Positions 37,701-49,245 are shown, counted from the stretch's first letter. The stretch: DNA of 64,000 nucleotides from Amblyomma americanum (GCF_052857255.1 NC_135497.1:545284107-545348106); one strand, 5' to 3'. Program-made: numbers and translations. The notes: generated by a model not told the origin, from the letters alone.

Positions 37701-39245
37701 GTTTACCACTGTAATCTGCTCAAACCCTATAGACAACGGGAAGCAGTGGTGTGTATGATGGTAAACGTTCCCGAAGAGCTTCCGGTCGAGCTTCCGGGAC
37801 TAGGCTCAGTGACGAACAGGGAAGACACTGATCAGGTCATTAGTGACTTAATCATTAATGCACCGCTGTCGGCTGAGCAGAAAACCGAACTACACCAACT
37901 CTTACAAGAGTTTCAAGGTCAGTTCTCTGAGAGGCCTGGTAGGACTTCTGTCCTTACTCATGATATAGAACGTACCTCCCCAGAGCCAGTACGATCCAAG
38001 GCGTACCGGGTGTCACCCCGCCAGCGCGATATTATGGAGGCTGAGGTAAAGAAAATGCTACAGCTCGGTGTTATTGAGGCGGGTGAGAGTGATTATACCT
38101 CCCCTTTGATTTTAGTTGAGGTACCGGGCAAGGAACCTCGTCCTTGCGTCGACTACCGCAGGCTTAATTCTATCACTAAGGATCAAATTTATCCGATCCC
38201 TAACATCGAGGAGCGCCTTGAGAAAGTTAGTAGCGCTCAGTTTATTTCCACCCTAGATCTTGTCAGGGGTTATTGGCAGGTTCCACTTACAGAAGAGGCT
38301 AGTAGGTATGCGGCGTTCATTTCACCAATGGGAACATTCCGTCCTAAAGTTTTGAGTTTTGGTTTGAAGAACGCGCCATACTGCTTTTCAAGCCTCATGG
38401 ACAAAGTGTTGCGGGGACAGGAAGAATTCGCTTTACCGTATTTAGACGACGTAGCGATATTTTCCGCATCCTGGTCTGAGCATATGGCACACTTGCGGGC
38501 AGTGCTAACCCGCCTGCGCGAAGCGGGCTTGACAGTCAAGGCTCCCAAGTGCCAATTAGCACAGGCCGAGGTTGTCTACCTCGGTCACGTGATTGGACAG
38601 GGTCGTCGCCGCCCCTCTGAAATAAAGGTGGCCGCTGTGCGAGACTTCCCGCAACCGCGCACGAAGACCGATATTCGGTCGTTCTTAGGTGTCGCCGGCT
38701 ACTATCAGAGGTACATCCCCAGGTACTCCGATATCGCGGCTCCCCTGACGGATGCTCTAAGAAAAACAGAGCCCCAAACAGTCGTCTGGAGCGAGACAAA
38801 GGAAAGAGCTTTTAGCGCCTTAAAGAGCGCCCTAACAAGCCAGCCTGTGCTATGATCGCCAGACTACACAAAAGGGTTCGTTGTTCAGTGCGATGCTAGT
38901 GAGCGAGGCATGGGCGTTGTACTGTGCCAAAGGGACAATGGAGAAGTGGAACACCCCGTCCTGTATGCTAGTCGTAAGCTGACCTGTCGTGAGCAGGCGT
39001 ACAGCGCCACCGAGAAAGAGTGTGCGTGTCTCGTGTGGGCCGTTCAGAAATTGTCATGCTACCTAGCCGGCTCGAGGTTTATCATTGAGACGGATCACTG
39101 CCCTCTCCAATGGCTGCAGACCATCTCTCCCAAAAATGGCCGCCTCCTGCGCTGGAGCCTCCCTTTGCAACAATATTCCTTTGAGGTGCGTTACAAAAAG
39201 GGGAGTCTCAACGGTAACGCCGATGGCTTAAGTCGAAGCCCCTAA
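34773..39245 (+). pseudogene. Gag-PR-IN-RT-RNase H polyprotein, one nonsense codon
   Basis: Open for 1,360 codons, then TGA (38853-38855, where copy A has CGA), then the same frame to 39245. Domains: charged coiled coil (~45-90), SCAN-like capsid (~225-290), CCHC knuckle (~350), protease-like DSAAT (~404), integrase with H-H-C-C (LSHGGSWSGH...CDTC ~643-690), DDE core with VIDTVGP (~717), QSDQGTVF (~776) and SNSVEKLH (~812), and the GPF-like module WEGPARIVQKLSDVNYVV (~948). RT follows with YLDD (~1222), then RNase H. Integrase before RT is the reverse of ordinary Ty3/gypsy. The spacing between the second Asp and Glu is 34 rather than 35, suggesting loss of one residue. Confidence 0.93.
36452..37772 (+). 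other. Integrase module upstream of RT
   Basis: This is the segment absent from copy A. Its borders are direct repeats GAAGAGCT at 36444-36451 and 37773-37780. It encodes the linker SADLLIAPTSDGLNRLL, the zinc-binding N-terminus, the DDE core and the GPF/Y-type C-terminal module ending HCNLLKPYRQRE. It is in one frame with both protease and RT. Confidence 0.9.
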
Positions 39246-39725
39246 CGTGGGAATCCGCCTCAAAGTTGTTTGTTACTGATGTTTTCTTCCTGAGGCAGGA
39301 TTTTTAACATATTGCTTTTGTTTAGTGTTTCAAAGTGATTATGTGCTTTCTAGTGAAATTTTCCAATTTGTGGACGCGTTCTGAGTGCTGCTTGACTATT
39401 GTAAGGAACTAGGCAGTAGTATAAAAGGGGAAAGAGCCTGGCAGAGCTTAGTGAGGGTTTTCTGGTGCTTGCTGACTGAGCGGTTGCGTTTCGGCGTAGT
39501 TCTAACGCTTGCTGGGAACGAGCACAAAAATGGCAACTCTCCCGAAGTGACTTTGCAGTGTCCTGTGTGACCCTGAACCTGAGAACGAGGCCTTCTCTGT
39601 GCGCTGCGCTCAAGCAACGTCGAGGGACGACCGGTTACGATTTCGAGCATCATCGAGCGACATCCCTCCGGACAGCGGATGCAGTCCCCTGACCATCGGG
39701 ATCTCCTTCCCCCGGCGGGGCGGTC

Positions 39726-40303
39726 TGTTACGTTTCGGCTACGACGCGCGGTATAGCCGGCGCGGATGCAACGGACGCCGGGGCTTCGTTCAAAGCGGCG
39801 GTCATTTGGACCCGTTCAGCGCTGCCGCAACGCCTCCTGCAAAGCGCGTCCAGGCAGGTTTCAGTGCCACGTGTCGTCGTGCGGGCGTGTGTGTGTGTGT
39901 GTGCATGTTGGTGCCCACGCTTGTCAAAGCGCGGCAGCCGGGGAGAGGAGCTCCCCAACTGGGAGGCGAGGAGGTCTGACCGGCGCCGGCCCGGCGGACG
40001 CGTCTCTCCACGTCTCGACATGTCCGTGCGTCGCCGTCTAGTGCGACTCATCCCGAGCGGTTCCTTCTTGCCCTCGACTCCGAGGGTATAAAAAAAGCCG
40101 CTGCCCCGGACGCCAGAGAGACTTCGATTTCGCCCTTCGAGTAACGTGGTCGCCCTGACCGGCTGCTCTTTTGAGATGCCAGAATAAACAAGTTGTTCTG
40201 TTGCCAGTCGACTCATCCTTTGCCGGCACCTTCGGACGTTTCCAGCTTTGCCCCAGGCCGCCAGGCCAACGCTACCCTTGGGGCTTGCAACCCTTTTGCA
40301 ACA
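39726..40303 (+). repeat. 3' LTR of copy B
   Basis: 578 bp, two bases longer than the 5' LTR in the GT tract. It ends CTTTTGCAACA and is followed by GCAT, which is also the start of a GT-rich microsatellite. Confidence 0.93.
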
Positions 40304-40405
40304 GCATGCGTGTGCATGCGTGTGTGTGCGTGCGTGCGTGCGTGTGTATGTGTGTCTGTGCGTGCGTGTGCGTGTGCACGCGTTTGTGTGTGTGTGTGTG
40401 TGTCA
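40304..40405. repeat. GT-rich microsatellite
   Basis: An irregular (TG)n/(TGCG)n run. Copy B inserted at its edge. Confidence 0.9.
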
Positions 40406-42690
40406 AATTTTCTTTTCGCCAAAATTAACAGTTAATGTAAGCGTCCTTTTTATTTAGTCATACGTGGTTTTCACCTGCCGTCCAATTATGGTGTATCAAA
40501 TAACGATTTATTATCATGGTTCGTATGTGCGAGCCGCTAATTGTTCTTTTTTTTTGTTTTGAGCCGGCTGCCTAGCGGTCGGAAGGAGCCTCTGCCGCGT
40601 AATGTGCAAGCATCTTTCTCATGCTTTCTTTCGCTGCAGGCTCTGATCCTTCGTTTCCACCAAGCAAGAGTATTGCCTGTAGTCTCTCCAACGCGACGTA
40701 TGTGTCCCTTCTTATGACCATTCAAGATCAGGTGTCCAATGCACAGCCTCTGTTCAGAAAAGGGAGAATAAATTGTGCACACGCTTCTGCGGCAAGTACT
40801 GCGCTAAGTGCTCACATCTACCTCAGCACTGTATCTGACTCTAATTGGACAGTAAACATCCTATAATTTAGCGCTACAAGACGAGTCCACCTGCCAGGTC
40901 GCTCTTTTTTCTTCTCTCGTGGGTTGATGGACGGCTTCCATTTTTTACGACCGAGTAGAAAACAAACGATAAAACAGCAAACTAGGAACGTTGATAGGCA
41001 AGAAATTCGCTGCTCATTTGTGCTCTAAGTTTCCTAGCGCACGGCCATTCACGCACACATCTTCCGATATTCGTTTAAAACCGAGAGAATGACTTATCAT
41101 GAAAGCAGTTTTACTGTATTAGAATGGAAGGTGCGTGTGCGAATGTCGTTAAGTTGATATGTAACTGTTTCTTCAGTCAGGCGGACAACTAATGGTGAAT
41201 TGTGGTCTTGCTCAGTTCTCTTGAGAAGTGAAAAGGTCTGGTCTAGTTGGTGTCTAAACATTTGACCACAAAAGCATACGGTCTATGTCACCTCTTTTTG
41301 TGCTCTTGTATTCTCTTGAGTTCAGCGCGCAATCCTTGAGAAAGAGTGTACACCTTGTTGTTTAGTCTCTAAGCTTTTTTCTTATGATTATTTTGAATCT
41401 CGTAAGCAGTATCAATATAGTTCTTTCTTGAGCAGTTGCTGCTGTTAGACAATATGTTAATTGTGTAAGGCACTCAGCGACAGGTCACTGGTACTCAGTG
41501 ATTGTTGTGTAGAAGTTTGTCGATTTTTACCGTGCGAGCAGCTGCCCTGTATAAACTAGTGCACTGCCTCAATTGCACCTATTATAAATATGTGGCAAGT
41601 GCTGTAATGGATAAAATTTTGATTCGAATGTTGTAGTTTCTCATTGTGTTAATATTCCTCCTGTTTCTTGAGCATGTGTGCTGCAATTATCTGGTTTAAA
41701 GATTATACAAGTTATGACCAACCGTTACACTACCGCTATCAATGGTGCCTAGCTCTCTTGCAATGCACCTGGCAGTAGGAGGGATGCAAACGCGCACAAA
41801 AACCGGCTCTCCTGGCACTGAACTTCAACATGGCTTATTAAAAACCGTACAAGTAGTCATTACTAGCTTTGTGTGATATGTATTTTATTATGCAATTATG
41901 ACACTGTAGAAAGTTCATCAATGCTTGATGTCTGTCGTGCGCGGCTGGCTTGGGATCATCCGGAGCCCCAAGTAAACACGTACGGAACGCTGTCTGTGTG
42001 TGGACAAGAGTGTGTACACTGTGATTTCATTTTCTTTTTTTTTCAATCTACGCGGAACTAATGAGTCGAGCGGGCGGCGCCGGAGAGGAGTGCGGGGTGC
42101 GCAGGAGGCCCAGATTGGCCGGGCCCCATTGTTCACAGCCCCGCTCGAAGAAGCAGCGATGAATGCGCGCGACGCGTTTGATCCCTACCGCGGCGACACT
42201 GCCCAAGGCGATGTTCCGGGTGGCGGTCGTTCAGTGTGTAGCCAGGAGGCTAGTTCCGAGACGCGTTCGCATGCTCACTGTGAGCGCTTCTCAGCTCAAT
42301 GGCCAGATAACTGCCAGGCGCTTACTGTGCATGTGGGGTCGTCAAGAAGGATTGGGGAGCGGTGGCGCCTTAAGTGGCCCCTCGGGGATAGCTTTCGACG
42401 ATCTGTGTTGTCCTCGCATGCTCTTTGAGCGAGTAAACATGCCGCCCCGTGGGAAACGAGGAGGTTCAGGGCCCGCAGGGGAGGATGGAGTGACCAAGAG
42501 GAGAATTACTGTTAGTATTCGTGACAATGACCTGTCCTCTCTCCCCAATATTTTATTGTGCGTGTTTTACTCTCCTCTGTCTCCTTTTAAATGTGTTTTC
42601 CTTTCGCCTGTGTTTTATTGGATGTGTTTTCCTTTACCCGGTTCTTGGTTAGATGAGTGCTTGTGTTTCGACCTAATTGGTTGTTTTCCC
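40406..42690. other. No recognisable gene, 2.3 kb
   Basis: There are open frames of up to 142 codons on plus (42000-42428) and 81 on minus (40537-40782), but they overlap other frames and carry no motif. The part from 42060 to 42500 is more GC-rich and may already belong to the LTR retrotransposon relic that follows. Confidence 0.4.
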
Positions 42691-42975
42691 GACTGAGGGC
42701 GGGGACATAGGGATTAAGAGAAGATGTTTTGGTCGGACCGGACGTTGATTTCGTTTAGTAACTCTACGCATCAATCAGTATGTACATGATTGTTCTCATT
42801 GTTGTACCTTCCGTTCTGTCTTAACCATTTTATATGTGATTAAACAGTTTACTTCCTGAAGTTCCTCGAGTAATGTCATTGAGCAAGTTCAGAACCTCAA
42901 GACATCGGCATCCAACACCTTCAACTACCTTCCCCTTCTGCCTGACATCAAAGACGACAAAGTAAAAGGAATGCA

Positions 42976-42991
42976 ACTGGCGCAGTCGACA
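42976..42991 (+). promoter_or_regulatory. Possible primer-binding site of gag relic
   Basis: GCAACTGGCGCAGTCGACAG: a TGG following CA-AC resembles the start of a retrotransposon internal region, and the gag relic begins about 400 bp downstream. If correct, an LTR would end at about 42973, but I could not find its other end or a second LTR. Confidence 0.3.
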
Positions 42992-43404
42992 GTATTGCGA
43001 CATCTTCCTGCTCGAAGCAAATGAAGGAGGGCGGAAGTACAAGGCGGCAGACGAGCCAAAGCAAGGTACCTCCAGAGAAGAAGACTTCAAGAGTGACAGA
43101 TTTTCAAGGTTGACGTGACGCTGGAGGTTCAAGTCAGTGGGCAGCTAGAAGAACCAGTCGACCAGAGTCAAGGAGGGCCTGGTGATCAGGAGGAGCCCGA
43201 CGACGTCGCGGATCAAGGAGACGAGACCCAAACCGGGCCCGTGTGGCGCAGCGACCAACTTCCGGACCAGTCTTCCATGCTGGGGCACCGGCAGCTTCGT
43301 AAAGCGGCGCTTCGGAAGCCAGGCAGTAGCTTTCCGTTTCAGTCGGGTTTGTGCTTATGTCAAACCCTTGGCCTTTGAGGAGTGACAGTGTTAAATGAAA
43401 AGAG

Positions 43405-44345
43405 ATGAAGAACGGGGCAGGAAACGGAGAGTTGGCAGCCGCGAGTCAGGCAAATGAGGGTCCGGTGCACCCTCTGACAGTTAGCGCGCCGGTGCAAAAA
43501 ATGACAGTGCGTCAAGTGCATTTGCGAATTGCTGAACTAGCGGTGGAAAAAGAGCGGTTGGATTTGGAAAATACAAGGCTGAATCTTAAGCGGAGCGCAA
43601 CAGCGAGTGGGCTTGGTGAGAGCGCGGAGCATGCGGGAGAATGGTCGAGGACAGAAGGTTGAATTTTGCTAACCTTATAAATGGTGTCCTCACACCGATG
43701 CTCGCTTCAAGAAGCCCTGCTGCCGGGGTGGTTCGAGGACGTAGAGGCCATGTTGGAGTCATACCAAGGTCCAACCTAGTGGTGGGCTGGACTTGTTTTG
43801 CAACACCTAAGCGAGAGGGCACGCACGCTACTGACGCGGTTATCCGCCGAGAAAGGAGCGAGTCCGCACTCCTGAAAGCTAAAGAGTTAGACGCCTTGAT
43901 GCTCACTGCCGCCGAATACAAGCGTCTTTATTTATCCGCCAGCAAAGGCCCAAACGAGACGTGGGAGCAGTTTGCGGTATGCCTGCAGAACTACCTGGAA
44001 TACTATTTAGGCAGCTGTCAGGTAACTTCGCTAGAGGAGTTCAAACTGCTGACTGTTGCGGATCGGCTGAGGGAAGCCCTCAGTGCAGAGGTGACAGCGC
44101 ACGTTGCTCTAAATGATAAGCCAGGCTTCCTAAAACCTAGCGAGATTGTCTCGCTGGCAGAAAACGAAGACGAAAGGCGAACGTCTAAGAAAGGAAAAGC
44201 AGCAAGCACGTCGATGGCGACGAAAGAAGCAGTCGAGGTAGGACAGCGCGACGGAACCCAGTCCCGACCAAACAACACGTAGCCCCGGGGATGGGGACAG
44301 TGTTTCCATTGCTATGGTCATGGACACGTCACCATATTTTGCCCG
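43405..44345 (+). pseudogene. LTR retrotransposon gag relic
   Basis: The first frame (43405-43662) has KMTVRQVHLRIAELAVEKER, a charged helical N-terminus. The second (43641-44282) has ALMLTAAEYKRLYLSASKGP, then NETWEQFAVCLQNYLEYYLG and TSLEEFKLLTVADRLREALS, a capsid/SCAN-like region. After a TAG at 44280-44282 the same frame encodes the zinc knuckle CFHCYGHGHVTIFC (44301-44342). The helical pattern resembles the capsid of copies A and B, so this may be a distant Gmr1-like relative. No pol follows. One frameshift and one stop break it. Confidence 0.7.
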
Positions 44346-44450
44346 GTTTCAGTGGCTCCTATAGATGCCGCCACCGAACACGTTGGTTAGCGCTTAAGCG
44401 CAGGCTCTGTTAATGAACGCAGCACGGTCATGTCACATCGGCCAAAGGGA

Positions 44451-44566
44451 AACCCTCTATACTCCAAGAGCGCTTGACCGCCGATGCGTTCGAAGCCGTC
44501 TCTATTTAAACCCTCTATACTCCAAGAGCGCTTGACCGCCGATGCGTTCGAAGCCGTCTCTATTTC
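44451..44566. repeat. 58-bp tandem duplication
   Basis: A 58-bp unit beginning AACCCTCTATACTCCAAGAG occurs twice head to tail (44451 and 44509), identical except at the last base. It is a very recent duplication in otherwise single-copy-looking DNA. Confidence 0.92.
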
Positions 44567-45789
44567 GCGCCGTACGTGTCAGCCACGCCAGTCCGGTCAG
44601 ACAAGTTCGGCTCCGCGGTAAGGCGCGCGATGTAACCTCATAAGCCTCCTTGGAGCACCGCTACGGCATTATCACAAGTTCGCGGCCAGTAAAGCTTTAG
44701 CTTTAAAAGTCGCCGTTTGTAATTTACTCAAGAAAAAACAGTAGTTTAGAAGGAGAATATTTTATGCTGTTTGTATAGTTCATGTAGAGTGTCAATGAAG
44801 GGCAGTCGAGTAACCAGAGCTTTTTGGACAGGCAAGATGAAAAGGTGTAGTATAAACCGGTTATGAACCTGAGCTAAAGCTACCTTTATTATACTAGTCC
44901 CTATAATTTTGTGTGTACGACGGAACCTCATTACCTCATGAGTGGAGACGACTCTTTTGATGTGTAAGTTGACCTCGCTATTATTTCCCTTTTAGCCCGC
45001 AGCTTTTTCTTGTTTTCCAGGAGCCGTACTCCAAAATACAAACAAGTACGAATGCCTTAAATTCAGCATTAGGTGATGTTAGGAGGTGCCCTCAAACCCT
45101 TAGATTGGCTTGACAAACGAGTGCACCCCTTCTTTATTAAAATATATAGTTTAAAGCCTTTTTGTCAAGTCCAAGCTTTTTTCCAGGAAGTTAAACTGTT
45201 TCAAATGGCAGCGACAATGGGATGAACCCAGAATTGCCATCACAGGCGCAAGCTTCCTGCTGTTTACTAATAGAAAATGAATTCACAGGTAATGTGTGCA
45301 GGGAAAGCAGAACATACTGAAAATTACAGCTAGTGGCATCTCACTGACACTTAGATAATGACCTGCACTTCCCTTTTAGTTCACACCGTGGGCTACAATA
45401 CATATAGTATCATCAGAGACCAGAGCCATGTTGTTACCAGGGGCTGCATCACACTTTTTGTACTCAGGAATGACACCTCTGGGAAGGCAAATTCACAATT
45501 CAGAAATGAAAATTCGCAGATTATAGAATAGAAAAACAGAAAAAAGCGCAAAATGCAGGTCAGGGAATAAGAAACGATTTAACAAATAAAGCAAATGAAA
45601 CTATGGAGAACTGAACACAGGAATGGAGCGAAGACTTTGTAAAATTGCAATTAATATTCTTATTTTTAACTTTTTTCCATTCCGTACACGTCTTTTTCTC
45701 TTTCTTAACACGACACTGTCTGTAGTCTGGCATCCGGAATGCCTACAGTTTCACCCTGCAGCTGGCATCAATCTTCTGGATTTTTCTGA
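44567..45789. other. No recognisable gene
   Basis: AT-rich stretch. The minus frame 44746-44931 has no identified family. I see no repeat boundary or motif. Confidence 0.4.
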
Positions 45790-46520
45790 TCTCTGAGTGG
45801 TTTTTGTTGTGCGAGCTACATTACCCTCAGTCTCGTTCTTTCGCTGGGGCTCTCGGTCACCAGTTCTGCGCATAGGAGAGGACCCGAGGAGTAAGAGCCG
45901 AGCATCTGGTGCGCCGCGCCGACCGCGGAGCAGACGCCGCTAGCCTCTGACCAACGAGTTTCACGCTTACTGCGAAGTGCGATGAGCCGAGTGACGTCAA
46001 AGCTGCGTAGCTGCCGGCGCGGCGTGTCCACCGCGGAGCAGACGCAGATCGACTCCGACGAAGCAGTTTCGCGGTCTACTGCACATGCGCGCAGCACCGA
46101 GGAGACTCACGTGCGCACGGAGGAGGGTTGGCGGCGTGGTATAAAGCGGGTTGGGGCGATGATGCGGCGGCGTAACCACTGCCATGGAAAACAAGGAGAG
46201 CGGGGCCGGCGCTGCGCGGCGTAGAAGACAGGAGAAATTCGTGTCGTCGTATCCCGAGGTTGTGGCTTTGCAGTTAGCAGTCGACACAACGAAGAACGAT
46301 CGGCGCATGCCAAGAGAGATGGCCGGAGCAGAGAGAAGAGCGCATCGCCAAGCGCAGATGCCAGTTTCAAAGCGTACCACCTTAACCACATATCTCGTCT
46401 TTAATGTCTAACACGTAGCCATGGCCACAAGGAAAGCAACTAGACGTACCCACGGTATACCGTACCTCTCGCTACTTATAACCTGGCATGACTGAGCTAA
46501 GCCACTGCTATTTTTTTAAT
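45790..46520 (+). repeat. Dispersed repeat family, copy 1 (CRE-like, TATA, short frame)
   Basis: Homologous to 55765-56520 and in part to 62905-63200. It has sub-repeats of the pattern GAGCCGAGTGACGTC...GGAGCAGACG, each with a TGACGTC half-palindrome (for example 45991-45997), then GGTATAAAGCGG (46138-46149) and, about 35 bp later, ATGGAAAACAAGGAGAGCGG. The frame 46184-46411 begins MENKESGAGAARRRRQEKF. Near the end GAGCTAAGCCACTGCTA (46495-46511) also occurs at 56495-56511. It could be the promoter end of an unrecognised element. Confidence 0.6.
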
Positions 46521-47103
46521 TTTTTTCATAGAAGCCAGTGCGCCTCCAATTATGTGAGCATATGCGAGCGATTAGGTATCTGTCATTTGGGATATGTTTT
46601 GTTTTTTCTGCATTTTTGTGATTTTGGTTCTCATTAATAAGCAGTTAGAAGCCTGCACTTGTGGCATTGCTTTCATGCATCTTCCTGTATTCCTCCCTTT
46701 TGTGCACATTACATTTTTAGACATTAACTAACTAAGCTCATGTTAACGTAATACTAAGCTTTGTAGTAGGCAAATTTATAACATGTTTTCTTCTCTGTGC
46801 AGGTCAATTACATGGTGCATACTGCAACCACCTGTATGGAGAAGACTGTCAGGGCCATTGCAGTAATATGGAGTAGCATGTGGGAAAACAAATTTGACGG
46901 TGTATTTCTTAAGGTGTAGCTTGTGGTAAAATAAATTTAATGGTATATTTCTTTCTTCAATTGTTTGATGAATGCTTTGTGAGCATTATTCAGTAGTACC
47001 TGCACTTCTAGGAAGACTACAGCTTACACCATTGGGCTCAACTCTAGTACAGCATTAAGCGGGCAGGTTTACGTCACAGAAGCGTAATAGCGCTCTTGAG
47101 TGG

Positions 47104-47106
<3 letters not shown>
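46521..47106. other. No recognisable feature
   Basis: AT-rich sequence without motif. It leads into a TA microsatellite. Confidence 0.4.
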
Positions 47107-47190
<84 letters not shown>

Positions 47191-47348
47191 TTGGTTGCTA
47201 CAGGTAAAATGCAAAGTTGAGAAACGCTTCTTTTAGACACAGATTTATTTTGAATCGACACTTCGGACAGAATCTTGAGAAACATCAGGCACTGTCCGAA
47301 ACGACGAATCAAAATTAATCTCTAATTAAATGAAGCTTTTCTCAACAT

Positions 47349-47421
<73 letters not shown>
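47107..47421. repeat. Foldback between two (TA)n runs
   Basis: TA runs at 47107-47190 and 47351-47421 enclose 160 bp that is an imperfect inverted repeat: GTTGAGAAACGCTTC (47217) against GAAGCTTTTCTCAAC (47331-47345), and TTCGGACAG (47264-47272) against CTGTCCGAA (47294-47302). The centre TCCGAAACGACG resembles sequence I associate with Penelope-like element junctions, which is a weak hint only. It may be a microsatellite-associated MITE. Confidence 0.65.
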
Positions 47422-47424
<3 letters not shown>

Positions 47425-48087
47425 GCCGGAACGTCCATAGATACCCTCTGCAATAGGACTATACCTTGTACCCCTAGAGCATTATCCACCATGTGGTTTG
47501 AGGGTATATGTTCGCACCACAGAGATGCAAAAGTTGCTCTGTTTGTGCCGGTGGAAGCTACTTCTTGACAAAGAAACTTTGCACTTCTAGACGTAAGATA
47601 AATTTATCTGCTGAAGGTGCAAACTTTCACCTTTCATGCTAGGATACGTTTATGCTGTCTTCAGACTAACACTTACCCCTCTTAGAAAGGCACAATGTCA
47701 TACCTAGATAGATTAAAGTTACTCTTCTTGTTGCAGTGCAAGTTTAGGCTATTAGAAGCGTAACTTTACACTATGTACGAAAGCATAAGTACTTAGTCTC
47801 GAAGAAACAGCTGTACCTTACACCAAGAAAAGTGTCAGCTCAGCGACATATGACGCCCAACAAAAGACTAAAATCACATTCCTTTTTTTAGAGTGTATAT
47901 TCTTATTTGGTGCAAGCCTATACGCGACCTATTCTCTATTGCCGCGTTCTTGCTACAATGCGCCAAGGCAAGCAGCGAACATCTCTACTGCGACGTATCT
48001 CAAAGCGCAATTGAGGTGTCACTTGACCCACAGAGCCAATTAGGCGCGTGTCCTTTTGTTTCGTGTCAACCTGTGAGGCATTTTTTA
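47422..48087. other. No recognisable feature
   Basis: Low-complexity AT-rich sequence with no motif-bearing frame. Confidence 0.4.
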
Positions 48088-48300
48088 GCAAAAAAAAGGA
48101 AATTTCGTTGTAAGAGTCTGACTTATTTGTGGAGACCTAATCCGCGCCGTAAGGGAAGGATTGAAACAAAGTAGGAGTTAAAGAAGATAGAAAAGGGTAC
48201 CGTAGTGGACATCTCTGTAATAATGATGACTAAAAGGGGGTCTTTAACGTGCTCTGACGTAGTCACTGAAAAAACACACCTTGCAGCACATGTTTCTAAT
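48088..48300 (-). repeat. SINE (second family), decayed
   Basis: On plus it reads AAAGGAAATTTCG (tail complement), then CCTAATCCGCGCCGTAAGGG, TACCGTAGTGGACATCTCTG and GGGGGTCTTTAACGTGCTCT. These are the landmarks of the minus-oriented SINEs at 9390 and 48985. The tRNA head is unreadable. Confidence 0.6.
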
Positions 48301-48344
48301 GACATTCTAAGGTTACTCAAATTTCTTCCAAATACTGCTTTTGC

Positions 48345-48850
48345 CTCTCAGCGACCTATAAGGCGCAGGGAATACTACTAGACTCCATCAAGGCGCTATT
48401 GTGGCCGGAGGGCAGTGCGCGCACTCGTGAGCGAACATTGGTGAGCCTCTGTGCATTCCTCGAACACACGTACTTGACGTCCCGTCTGTTCTCCGTCAGG
48501 TAGTTACACGCAGTGATCGAACGCTCCGCGAGTTCTACCTTGAACGATTAATAACTGGACGCCCCACTAGAGTTGTAACCAACGCAGTGCTGTGCGCGTG
48601 TGTGATTTAATTCCTCTAAAATGAACTAATCACGCGCACAACCTGGACACATTTCTTATTGTGTAAATAGTTTGTACATATTACTTCTCCCCCTATCATC
48701 TCTTCCTGTCCCCTCACCTCTTTCATTTCATTTCTCCATTCTGCCTGCTGTCCTTTATTTCCGCTGCCCCAGCTCAGGTGCTTCAGTATCGATGGCAGAT
48801 GCCGGGGCTAGCAAAAATCGTTTCCTTTCTTTTTACTATTATTTTTAATA
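48345..48850 (+). pseudogene. I-type LINE 3' end relic
   Basis: The plus frame reads GILLDSIKALLWPEGSARTR then TLVSLCAFLEHTYLTSRLF, resembling the extreme C-terminus of tick I-type LINE proteins (after RNase H), then a stop. A pyrimidine-rich 3' region follows (CCCCTATCATCTCTTCCTG...) that ends in ATTTTTAATAAAACC at about 48842-48856. It is 5'-truncated to the last ~60 codons. Family recognition is from memory of similar tick sequences and moderately sure. Confidence 0.5.
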
Positions 48851-48984
48851 AAACCGCTACCATCACCACCTTTCAGCGTACCCAACCCTGCCGAAAAGCT
48901 GGCGCAACTTTGATCCATGTTGCCAGTTGCGTCCAATTGTACCAGGAAAGGAAATTTGCGCGTTCCTACAGGAGAGTAATGATA

Positions 48985-49245
48985 ATTGATTTTTTGGGGA
49001 GGCGGAAAGGAAATTGGCGCAGTATCTGTCTCATATATCGTTGGACACCTGAACCGCGCCGTAACGGATGGAATAAAGGAGGGAATGAAAGAAGAAAGAA
49101 AGAGATGCCGTAGTGGAGGGCTCTGGAATAATTTCGACCACCTGGGGATCTTTAACACGCCCTGACATCGCACAGCAGACGGGCGCCTTAGCGTTTTTTC
49201 TTAATAAAAACGCATCCGCCACGGTCGGGTTCGAGCCCGGGAACC
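48985..49245 (-). mobile_element. tRNA-derived SINE, second family, reverse orientation
   Basis: The best minus-oriented copy. From the right it has the tRNA head (plus GGTCGGGTTCGAGCCCGGGA, 49223-49242, is the T-arm/B-box complement), then AAACGC...GGCGCC, CCAGGTGGTCGAAATTATTC (complement of 49126-49145) and the tail near TTTCC...AATTATC (48981-49010). Length about 260 bp. Box B is intact. No clear target duplication. Confidence 0.75.

Larger units (their letters stand above)
33883..40303 (+). mobile_element. Ty3/gypsy, Gmr1-like order, copy B (integrase present)
   Basis: 6,421 bp, LTRs 33883-34458 and 39726-40303, 4-bp target duplication GCAT (33879-33882 and 40304-40307). Same family as copy A: the primer-binding site, gag, RT and 3' region are almost identical. 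The LTR U3 differs from A by an extra segment around GGCGGTCATTTGGACCCG. Copy B contains a complete integrase region between protease and RT. A C-to-T change creates TGA at 38853-38855 at the start of RNase H. The LTRs differ from each other at only a handful of positions (for example AGTGACG/AGTAACG), so it is young. Confidence 0.95.

Noticed and set aside
42000..42428. 142-codon plus frame as a host gene
   Set aside because: Overlaps another long frame, no domain, biased GC composition; probably noise or flank of an LTR relic.
46184..46411. Short RRRRQEK frame as a complete small gene
   Set aside because: It is in a repeat, its C-terminal part differs between copies and copy 2 is broken; kept only as part of the dispersed repeat.
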